Below, one piece after another: positions 1 through 5,315 of a stretch of DNA of 5,315 bases; position 1 is the first letter of the stretch, and each line of letters starts with the position of its first letter. A program made the position numbers and the translations under genes. This DNA is from Chitinophagales bacterium (GTDB lineage: Bacteria; Bacteroidota; Bacteroidia; Chitinophagales; UBA10324). The notes beneath the pieces were generated by a model. That model searched no databases and was not told the origin of the DNA. It saw only the letters and a program-made list of their open reading frames with translations. The stretch is taken from the NCBI GenBank assembly GCA_026786335.1, contig JAJAYG010000505.1:1-5315 (forward strand). Reading direction: 5' to 3'.

Positions 1-95
1 AAAATGAAAATATAATTCTTGTTAAGTCATTTGAGTTCGCACTTCAAATAATTGAACGCTATAAGCAAAATGAAATGTTGAATTATAAATTTTAA
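1..95 (+). pseudogene. Internally deleted relic of a four-helix-bundle (S23/IVP) gene, 5' end outside window
   Basis: Bases 6-56 match bases 131-181 inside the intact gene at 122-484 with only two mismatches (49 of 51 identical). Read in the matching frame (codons from 6), they give ENIILVKSFEFALQIIERYK, against residues 4-23 of the intact protein, with D9 changed to V. Similarity stops around 62. Bases 63-84 then resemble the gene's 3' end at 459-480 (18 of 22 identical, ending in a shared 12-mer AAATGTTGAATT). The relic therefore looks like the gene with about 270 bp removed. The 3' piece is in a different frame from the intact gene, and reading stops at TAA 93-95, so no functional protein is expected. 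The start codon, if any, lies before the window. What is seen is the repeat; duplication followed by deletion is inferred. Confidence 0.75.
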
Positions 96-105
96 ATGTT
101 GAATT
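73..105 (+). repeat. Two direct copies of a 12-mer also found at the S23 gene end
   Basis: AAATGTTGAATT occurs at 73-84 and again at 94-105, with a third exact copy at 469-480 covering the last codons of the intact four-helix-bundle gene. The stretch between the first two copies is AT-only (ATAAATTTT). The sequence is of low complexity, so part of the match could be chance, but three exact copies on the two sides of one gene argue for a shared origin with the unit that carries it. Confidence 0.65.
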
Positions 106-121
106 AAAGAAAAACAGCATA

Positions 122-484
122 ATGAAAAAGGAAAATATAATTCTTGATAAGTCATTTGAGTTTGCACTTCAAATAATTGAACTATACAAACAACTTGTCT
201 CAGAAAAAGAATTTGTTCTGTCTAAACAATTATTGCGAAGTGGAACAGGCATCGATGCAAATGTGGAAGAAGCAACAGCGGCAATTTCAAAAAAAGATTT
301 TACTGCAAAAATGTCAATTGCTTCAAAGGAAGCAAGAGAAACAAGGTATTGGTTGAAGTTGTTTCAAAAAAGCCAGCTTGTAAAAATTGATATTACAAAG
401 GATCTGATTGAGATTGAACAACTCATCAATATTTTAACTGCCATAGTGAAAACATCACAAGGCAATGGAAATGTTGAATTGTGA
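122..484 (+). CDS. Four helix bundle protein, 23S rRNA-intervening-sequence (S23/IVP) family
   Basis: This 120-aa protein belongs to the small all-helical family first noted inside intervening sequences of bacterial 23S rRNA genes and common as stand-alone genes in Bacteroidota. Its biochemical role is unknown; structures of relatives form pentameric four-helix bundles. Visible hallmarks are the first helix with KSFEFALQIIELYK (residues 10-23), the loop/helix motif RSGTGIDANVEEA (39-51, where many relatives have GTSIGANVEEA), then SKKDFTAKMSIASKEARET (56-74) and YWL (76-78), and a last helix around 90-110. Length is normal. The ATG at 122 gives the usual N-terminus; no clear Shine-Dalgarno is present. 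No rRNA sequence surrounds it here, so it is not an in-place rRNA insertion. The final codons (GNVEL) are made of the same GTTGAATT repeat that continues after the stop, and a deleted copy lies just upstream, both suggesting a mobile or duplicating history. It is 78 nt upstream of the efflux operon, with no evident functional link. The related DGR accessory protein Avd is an alternative name for the fold, but no retroelement is visible. Confidence 0.9.
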   Translation: MKKENIILDKSFEFALQIIELYKQLVSEKEFVLSKQLLRSGTGIDANVEEATAAISKKDFTAKMSIASKEARETRYWLKLFQKSQLVKIDITKDLIEIEQLINILTAIVKTSQGNGNVEL

Positions 485-538
485 ATTATGAATTATGAAT
501 TGTGAATGCTGAACAGAGTAAATAATTCAAAATTCAAC
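473..538. repeat. Imperfect inverted repeat at the S23 gene end
   Basis: Bases 473-489 (GTTGAATTGTGAATTAT) are the reverse complement of 522-538 (ATAATTCAAAATTCAAC) at 16 of 17 positions; the single mismatch is 481 against 530. The loop between is 32 nt. The left arm covers the last codons and the stop of the four-helix-bundle gene. In RNA it would make a weak, AU-rich stem without a following U tract, so a terminator role is possible but unconvincing. It may instead mark the end of a repeat-borne unit. Confidence 0.7.
474..515 (+). repeat. Array of six degenerate heptamers, consensus RTGAATT
   Basis: Six adjacent 7-base units run TTGAATT, GTGAATT, ATGAATT, ATGAATT, GTGAATG, CTGAACA. The first unit lies in the coding sequence and the second carries the TGA stop (482-484), so the gene end is built from the repeat. 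The later units degenerate. Similar AATT-rich heptamer runs are familiar next to four-helix-bundle genes in Bacteroidota (recollection of the family's style, not checked). Confidence 0.7.
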
Positions 539-562
539 ACCTGAAATTTAAAATTAAGAACC

Positions 563-3500
563 ATGTTAAATCGTATAATATCTTTCTCACTGCACAATAG
601 GATTCTCGTTGTTGTTGCGAGCATTCTGCTCATCGTATTTGGTTCGTTTGTAGCCACCCGAATGGAAGTAGATGTATTCCCCGACCTCACCGCACCAACT
701 GTTGTAGTGCTTACCGAAGCGCATGGCATGGCTCCCGAAGAAGTAGAAAAACTTGTAACCTTTCCAATTGAAACATCCGTGAACGGTGCAACCAATGTTC
801 GCAGAGTTCGCAGTTCATCATCCGCAGGAATTTCAATTGTGTGGATTGAGTTTGAATGGAACACCGACATTTTTAAAGCTCGGCAAATTGTGAACGAAAA
901 AATAATTGCCGTTTCCGAAAAACTTCCGCAAGGAGTTGGCATTCCTACAATGGCTCCGCAATCCAGCATAATGGGTGAAATAATGCTTATCAGTTTAACT
1001 GCTGATTCAACTTCGCAAATGGATTTGCGAACAATTGCGGATTGGACAATTCGACCTCGATTATTAGCAACAGGTGGAGTTGCACAAGTAATTGTTATAG
1101 GTGGCGAATACAAGCAGTATCAGATTTTGGCTTCACCGCAAAAAATGAGTTACTATAATATTTCGCTCAAAGAATTATTGAAAGCAGCAGAGGAAGCAAA
1201 CGGAAATTCTTCGGGCGGTTTTATGAGCGAGTATGGAAACGAATACATAGTAAAAGGTATTGGCAGAACAAATGATGTAAATGAGTTAGGCAAATCTGTT
1301 ATCAAATCTTCTAATGGTAAAGTGATAAAGATTGAAGATGTTGCAGAAATAAAAATTGGTGCAGCGCAAAAAATCGGTGACGGTTCATTGAAAGGAAATC
1401 CCGCAGTTATAATGACCGTAATGAAACAACCTGTTACGAATACTTTGGAACTCACGACAAAAATTGATGCTGCCATCACCGATATGCAAATCAATTTGCC
1501 TAAAGACATTCACATCAACACAAAAATATTTCGTCAGGCAGATTTCATCAACGCATCCATCAGCAACATTCAAAAAACTTTATTGGAAGGAAGCATTTTT
1601 GTAGTCATCATTTTGTTTTTGTTTTTAATGAATTGGCGCGCAACAATTATTTCCTTGCTTGCAATTCCGATTTCTTTAATCGTAGCCATCCTTACATTAA
1701 AATGGCTGGGGTTCTCCATCAACACCATGAGTTTAGGAGGAATGGCAATAGCCATTGGTGCATTGGTTGATGATGCAATCATTGATGTAGAAAATGTTTT
1801 CAAACGATTAAAACAGAACGCACTCAAACCTACTGAAGAACGCACAGACAAACTCAAAGTGATTTTTGATGCTTCGGTTGAAATCCGAACATCTATCATC
1901 AATGCAACATTCATCATCATTGTGGCATTTGTTCCGCTATTCTTTTTGTCGGGCATGGAAGGAAAACTGCTTGCGCCGCTGGGCATTGCATTTATTGTTT
2001 CACTATTCGCTTCGCTCATCGTATCAATTACACTCACACCTGTTTTGGGAAGTTATCTTTTAGCGGATGAAAAAATGTTGCAGCGCCAGCATGGCGAAAG
2101 TTGGTTAGTGCAGCGACTGCAAAATGTTTACACCAAACTTTTAATAAAAATAATGCTTTGGAAAAAATCGGTCATTGCAATTTCTGTTGCCTTATTAATT
2201 GCAGCACTTTTCACAATGAGTCAACTGGGAAGAAGTTTTTTACCTGAGTTTAACGAAGGTTCTTTAGTAGTGAGTGCTGTTTCTCTTCCGGGAATTTCAT
2301 TGGAAGAAAGCAACAAAATAGGAACAGCGGTGGAGAAAGCGTTGCTTTCAGTTCCCGAAATACATATTACTACAAGACGAACCGGAAGAGCAGAATTAGA
2401 TGAACATGCGCAGGGTGTAAACGCCTCAGAGATTGATGCACCATTTATATTAGCTGCACGAAGCCGGGAAGAATTTATGAAAGATGTTCGCGAAAAACTG
2501 GCTGGCGTTTCAGGAGTTAATATCACCATAGGTCAGCCAATAGGACATCGCATTGACCACATGCTTTCAGGAACACGGGCAAATATTGCCATAAAAATTT
2601 TCGGCACTGATTTGAATAAACTCTTCACGCTTTCAAATGAAATCAAAAATGAAATTCAATCGGTAGATGGTTTAGTTGATTTAAGTGTGGAGCAACTCAT
2701 TGAAATTCCACAGGTGCAGATAAAGGCAAAGCGTGATATTTTAAATCATTACGGAATTACCATCGGAGAATTTAACGAGTTCATAGATGTAGCATTTGCA
2801 GGTGAAAAAGTCGGACAGATATATGAAGGAAATAAAACTTTTGATTTAATCCTCCGCTTTAATGATGCAAACAGAGGCTCCATTGAAAACATTCGCAATA
2901 CACTTATTGATTTAGGAGTGAGTGAAAATGACGAAATTGCTGATGCAGAAAATAAAAATTCTTTTCAAGTAAATCAATCACACCACCGCAGAATTCCACT
3001 ACACTACATTGCTGACATCGTTAGCACTACGGGACCAAATACAATCAACAGAGAAAATGTGCAACGCAAAACTGTTGTATCAGCCAATGTTGCAGGGCGC
3101 GACCAAAAAGGTGTAGTGCATGACATTCAGAAAATCATCAACGAAAAAGTAAAACTTCCCGTAGGGTATCACATTGAATACGGAGGACAATTTGAAGCCG
3201 AAGCCGAAGCATCAAATACTTTAATGGTTACATCATTGCTTTCGTTACTTGTAATTTTTCTTTTGCTCTTCCAGGAATTTAAAAATGTAAAAATTGCGGG
3301 TATCATTTTATTGAACTTGCCGCTTGCCTTAATTGGCGGGGTATTCAGCATTTATTTTACGAGCGGCATAATGAGTATTCCTTCCATAATTGGTTTCATC
3401 ACTTTGTTTGGAGTAGCCACACGAAATGGAATTTTATTGGTATCGCATTACAAAACATTAAAAGAAGAAGGACTGAATTTATACGACACCATCATCACCG

Positions 3501-3736
3501 GTTCAAAAGACAGGTTAAGCCCCATACTAATGACAGCACTCACCGCAGGGCTTGCACTCATACCGCTTGCCATTGCAGGAGATTTACCCGGCAACGAAAT
3601 TCAAAGTCCTATGGCAAAAGTTATTTTGGGAGGACTGCTCACATCCACACTTCTCAATATTTTTATTGTTCCGGTGGTTTATTATTTGTCAAACCTGTCT
3701 GCTGTAAAGGCTGGCGCTAAAACAGAATTAAAATGA
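563..3736 (+). CDS. CusA/CzcA-family heavy-metal efflux RND transporter, inner-membrane pump
   Basis: This 1057-aa protein is a proton-driven heavy-metal (HME-RND) pump that would export metal ions through a tripartite complex spanning the envelope. Length is full for the family (about 1020-1070 aa). The start fits: MLNRIISFSLHNR precedes TM1 (about 13-30). TM2-TM6 fall at about 344-498, with the TM4 proton-relay motif GALVDDAIIDVEN (399-411; D403, D404, D408, E410). A further membrane segment begins near 535, large periplasmic domains follow, and the last cluster starts near 887 and includes GVATRNGILL and the GGLLTSTLLNIFIVPVVYY end. The PN-type loop LPEFNEG (560-566) and GVNASEID (618-625) are conserved. 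By my alignment, the three methionine ligands of E. coli CusA (M573, M623, M672) correspond to S571, A621 and H666, so Cu(I)/Ag(I) by that route is unlikely; a divalent metal is a reasonable guess only. It is translationally coupled to the channel gene downstream. No clear promoter or Shine-Dalgarno is seen in 485-562. Confidence 0.95.
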   Translation: MLNRIISFSLHNRILVVVASILLIVFGSFVATRMEVDVFPDLTAPTVVVLTEAHGMAPEEVEKLVTFPIETSVNGATNVRRVRSSSSAGISIVWIEFEWNTDIFKARQIVNEKIIAVSEKLPQGVGIPTMAPQSSIMGEIMLISLTADSTSQMDLRTIADWTIRPRLLATGGVAQVIVIGGEYKQYQILASPQKMSYYNISLKELLKAAEEANGNSSGGFMSEYGNEYIVKGIGRTNDVNELGKSVIKSSNGKVIKIEDVAEIKIGAAQKIGDGSLKGNPAVIMTVMKQPVTNTLELTTKIDAAITDMQINLPKDIHINTKIFRQADFINASISNIQKTLLEGSIFVVIILFLFLMNWRATIISLLAIPISLIVAILTLKWLGFSINTMSLGGMAIAIGALVDDAIIDVENVFKRLKQNALKPTEERTDKLKVIFDASVEIRTSIINATFIIIVAFVPLFFLSGMEGKLLAPLGIAFIVSLFASLIVSITLTPVLGSYLLADEKMLQRQHGESWLVQRLQNVYTKLLIKIMLWKKSVIAISVALLIAALFTMSQLGRSFLPEFNEGSLVVSAVSLPGISLEESNKIGTAVEKALLSVPEIHITTRRTGRAELDEHAQGVNASEIDAPFILAARSREEFMKDVREKLAGVSGVNITIGQPIGHRIDHMLSGTRANIAIKIFGTDLNKLFTLSNEIKNEIQSVDGLVDLSVEQLIEIPQVQIKAKRDILNHYGITIGEFNEFIDVAFAGEKVGQIYEGNKTFDLILRFNDANRGSIENIRNTLIDLGVSENDEIADAENKNSFQVNQSHHRRIPLHYIADIVSTTGPNTINRENVQRKTVVSANVAGRDQKGVVHDIQKIINEKVKLPVGYHIEYGGQFEAEAEASNTLMVTSLLSLLVIFLLLFQEFKNVKIAGIILLNLPLALIGGVFSIYFTSGIMSIPSIIGFITLFGVATRNGILLVSHYKTLKEEGLNLYDTIITGSKDRLSPILMTALTAGLALIPLAIAGDLPGNEIQSPMAKVILGGLLTSTLLNIFIVPVVYYLSNLSAVKAGAKTELK
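3733..3736 (+). promoter_or_regulatory. ATGA stop/start overlap between pump and channel genes
   Basis: The pump's TGA stop (3734-3736) overlaps the channel gene's ATG (3733-3735). Such overlaps usually mean one transcript and translational coupling, so the two proteins would be made together. The bases just upstream (AGAATTAAA) contain no strong Shine-Dalgarno, in keeping with reinitiation or with Bacteroidota initiation habits. Confidence 0.85.
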
Positions 3737-4917
3737 AAAGTAAAATCATCATCATAAAATTATTCGTGGTTTCATTTTGCATAAATGCAAATGCACAATC
3801 AACAATGGAAACAGTGCTTGCCAACATTGCCAAAAACAATAAAACAATTTTGGCGAACACTCAATTTTGGGAAGCACAAAAACTGCAATACAAAACCGGA
3901 TTAACACCCAACAATCCAACCGTTGAATATGATTACTTAGTGGGAACTCCCGTGGGTGCAGGCAACCAAACCGATTTAACCGTTGCACAGTCATTTGATT
4001 TTCCAACGGCATACATCAAAAAAAATCAGTTGGCAAAACAGCAAACCGCACAGGCAGAATTTCATCTCACAGCACAACGGCAAAATATTTTGTTTGATGC
4101 AAAAAAAATTTGCATTCAGTTGGTGTATCGTAATAAACTGCAAACTCAACTCAGGCAACAAAAGCAAAACACCCAAAAATTGTTGAACGATTTTCAAACC
4201 CGATTAGGCATAGGGGAAGGAAATATACTCGATGTAAACAAAGCACAACTCCAACTTATTGAAATAAAAAAACAACATCAGGAAAACACCACTGCCATTG
4301 CACAGTTCATTCAACAACTCACCGCATTAAACGGAGGAAATCAAATCACATTCACCGACGCTATTTATCCTGTTGTGCAAAATATTCCTGCATTTGATCA
4401 ATTGGAAACTGAATACGAAAATGCCGACCCGCTAAGAAAAATTTTAGAGCAGGAAATACTGATTACACAAAAAGAAGTAGAAGTAAGCAAAGCAATGTGG
4501 CTGCCAAAAATGGAAGCAGGTTATCACTATCAGGGCATCTTAGGGCAAACTTACAACGGTATCCACACAGGTATTTCAATCCCTTTGTGGCAAAATAAAA
4601 ACACGGTAAAACTTCAAAAATCAAAACTGCTTTTTGCCGATTTAGAATTGCAAGACCACAGCAACCAACACTACTACGAGATAAAACAACTGTATGAAAC
4701 TTACACCAACCTAAATATAACACTTACCGAATACCAAACCATATTCGCAACACTCAACAACACAACATTATTAAACAAAGCACTCTCTCTCGGACAAATT
4801 TCCACCATCGAATATTTCATGGAAATCAATTATTACAACATCGCTTATAACAATTACCTGCAAACTGAAAAAGAATATTACCAAGCAATTGCTGAGTTGT
4901 ATAAATACCAATTGTAA
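3733..4917 (+). CDS. TolC/CusC-family outer-membrane efflux channel
   Basis: This 394-aa protein is an outer-membrane factor expected to form a trimeric channel through which the RND pump releases metal. Residues 1-21 are a signal peptide: basic KSK, hydrophobic IIIIKLFVVSFCI, and an A-N-A cleavage site before Q22. No lipobox is present, so unlike E. coli CusC it is probably not a lipoprotein. The mature part shows the two-fold OEP layout. The first repeat has a strand-like stretch (61-90, NPTVEYDYLVG and DLTVAQSFDF) followed by Gln/Lys-rich helices (about 95-200) including RLGIGEGNILDVNKAQLQL (157-175). The second has a strand pair around 260-287 (MEAGYHYQG and GISIPLWQ) and long helices to the end, with LGQISTIEYFMEINYYN (353-369), a typical signature of this family. 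It is shorter than E. coli TolC/CusC (about 440-490 aa), as in many Bacteroidota CzcC-like proteins. The pump partner is certain from gene overlap; the adaptor is not in the window. Confidence 0.92.
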   Translation: MKSKIIIIKLFVVSFCINANAQSTMETVLANIAKNNKTILANTQFWEAQKLQYKTGLTPNNPTVEYDYLVGTPVGAGNQTDLTVAQSFDFPTAYIKKNQLAKQQTAQAEFHLTAQRQNILFDAKKICIQLVYRNKLQTQLRQQKQNTQKLLNDFQTRLGIGEGNILDVNKAQLQLIEIKKQHQENTTAIAQFIQQLTALNGGNQITFTDAIYPVVQNIPAFDQLETEYENADPLRKILEQEILITQKEVEVSKAMWLPKMEAGYHYQGILGQTYNGIHTGISIPLWQNKNTVKLQKSKLLFADLELQDHSNQHYYEIKQLYETYTNLNITLTEYQTIFATLNNTTLLNKALSLGQISTIEYFMEINYYNIAYNNYLQTEKEYYQAIAELYKYQL

Positions 4918-4953
4918 AAGAAGAATATTCACCAAACTCAAACAACACTGCTA

Positions 4954-4971
4954 CAATTGCCAACGCAATTG
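4954..4971. repeat. Perfect 7-bp hairpin with 4-nt loop downstream of the operon
   Basis: CAATTGC (4954-4960) and GCAATTG (4965-4971) are exact reverse complements separated by CAAC. The hairpin lies 37 nt after the channel gene's stop. No T run follows (next bases CACTCACATTT), so it is not a standard intrinsic terminator. It could shield the 3' end of the efflux mRNA or be part of the repeat-like region that follows. The stem is short and half A/T, so chance is not excluded. Confidence 0.5.
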
Positions 4972-5021
4972 CACTCACATTTGCTCTTGCTTCAACACAC
5001 TGGCCAACGCAGCAAACGCAA

Positions 5022-5212
5022 AAGAAAGTGCAAGCCACCGCTTGGGTTCATCGCAGGCGGAACTTAGTCCCTCGCAGAAACTTTAGTGCATTTACAGAGT
5101 TAAATTGCAGTGTTGCGTATCACGGTTTTGTGTATAATTGTAGAGCGGTGCTTCGAGGAAAGTGTAGTGCTAAAAAGCCGTGCGTACGTGGAGCCCCGAA
5201 CCATCAGAATGT
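5022..5212. other. G+C-rich, possibly structured non-coding block
   Basis: Two sampled stretches contain about 54% (5021-5070) and 53% (5141-5210) G+C, well above the AT-rich operon and the tail that follows. Complementary segments are visible: CAAGC/GCTTG (5031-5035 with 5040-5044), or alternatively CCGCTTG/CAGGCGG (5038-5044 with 5054-5060, one G-U pair). Longer-range matches are CCTCG/CGAGG (5070-5074 with 5154-5158), CACGG/CCGTG (5121-5125 with 5178-5182) and GGTTC/GAACC (5045-5049 with 5198-5202). A CGTACG palindrome sits at 5183-5188. Not all pairs can form at once. I recognise no known RNA family. It may be a dispersed chromosomal repeat, a non-coding RNA or a decayed insert. Confidence 0.4.
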
Positions 5213-5315
5213 GAAAAAACCCTATATTTTAATTTTTAATTTTAAAAACGCCTTTTAAAAAAAGCAACAGCACCCCATAAAACGATTTATAGCAAGGATG
5301 TTTTTTAGGCAGCTA

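Larger units (their letters stand above)
4918..5315. other. Intergenic stretch without a convincing gene
   Basis: About 400 bases after the channel gene hold no recognisable protein. Open frames of 65-76 codons exist on both strands, but they overlap each other, start at arbitrary ATGs and have compositions unlike the neighbours. The first 35 bases are A/C-rich. A perfect hairpin follows at 4954-4971, a G+C-rich block spans about 5022-5212, and 5213-5315 is very AT-rich with runs of T and A. No membrane-fusion (adaptor) gene begins here, no tRNA or rRNA was recognised, and no clear rho-independent terminator follows the operon. Confidence 0.7.

Noticed and set aside
122..484. Avd accessory protein of a diversity-generating retroelement
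   Set aside because: The fold is related, but no reverse transcriptase, template repeat or variable target gene is visible, and the upstream partial copy does not show adenine-specific changes; one difference is A to T and the other T to C.
493..1113. 206-codon reverse-strand frame opposite the pump gene
   Set aside because: It is the antisense shadow of a strongly conserved coding sequence and has no recognisable domain.
5105..5138. Sigma-70-like promoter (TTGCAG or TTGCGT with TATAAT at 5133-5138)
   Set aside because: Spacing is 22 or 14 bases, both poor, and Bacteroidota primary promoters use a different -7 element (TAnnTTTG).
5099..5212. Integron attC site (GTTAAAT and paired arms)
   Set aside because: No matching RYYYAAC/GTTRRRY pair with a proper bulged symmetrical stem was found, and there is no integrase or cassette arrangement.
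5028..5258. 76-codon open frame (and overlapping 65- and 70-codon frames) as a small gene
   Set aside because: It starts at an ATG inside the G+C-rich block, ends by reading through the A/T-rich tail, overlaps other equally open frames and has no ribosome site or recognisable domain. A small hypothetical protein cannot be fully excluded.
5220..5265. A/T-rich runs as a rho-independent terminator
   Set aside because: TTTTAAAA-type palindromes occur by composition. There is no G+C stem followed by a T tract, and the site is 300 bases beyond the operon.

Overview
The window reads as chromosomal DNA of a Bacteroidota (Bacteroidetes) bacterium. The reasons are the low G+C, starts without strong Shine-Dalgarno sequences, a free-standing four-helix-bundle (23S rRNA-IVP/S23) gene embedded in 'GAATT'-rich repeats, and efflux proteins that resemble Bacteroidota members of their families. 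This assignment comes from recognising families and style, not from a database search.

Left part (1-562): a small four-helix-bundle protein gene (122-484) lies between AT-rich repeat sequences. Just upstream, at the window edge (1-95), is a broken, internally deleted copy of the same gene: its 5' end is almost identical to that of the intact gene and is joined to a short piece like the gene's 3' end. The intact gene runs directly into an array of TGAATT heptamers and a long imperfect inverted repeat. Together these suggest that the gene and its flanks form a small dispersing or duplicating unit.

Middle (563-4917): a two-gene operon for heavy-metal efflux. The first gene encodes a full-length 1057-aa CusA/CzcA-type (HME-RND) inner-membrane pump. 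The second encodes a 394-aa TolC/CusC-type outer-membrane channel with a signal peptide. The genes overlap by 4 bp (ATGA), which implies coupled translation. A working tripartite pump also needs a periplasmic adaptor (CusB/CzcB type), and none is encoded in the window. The pump's motifs point away from the methionine-based Cu(I)/Ag(I) mechanism of E. coli CusA, but the metal cannot be named.

Right part (4918-5315): about 400 bases without a convincing gene. It contains a perfect 7-bp hairpin, then a roughly 190-bp block with clearly higher G+C (about 53% in two sampled stretches) and several complementary segments, then a very AT-rich tail. The block could be a dispersed non-coding repeat or a structured RNA. 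It is the least explained part of the window.
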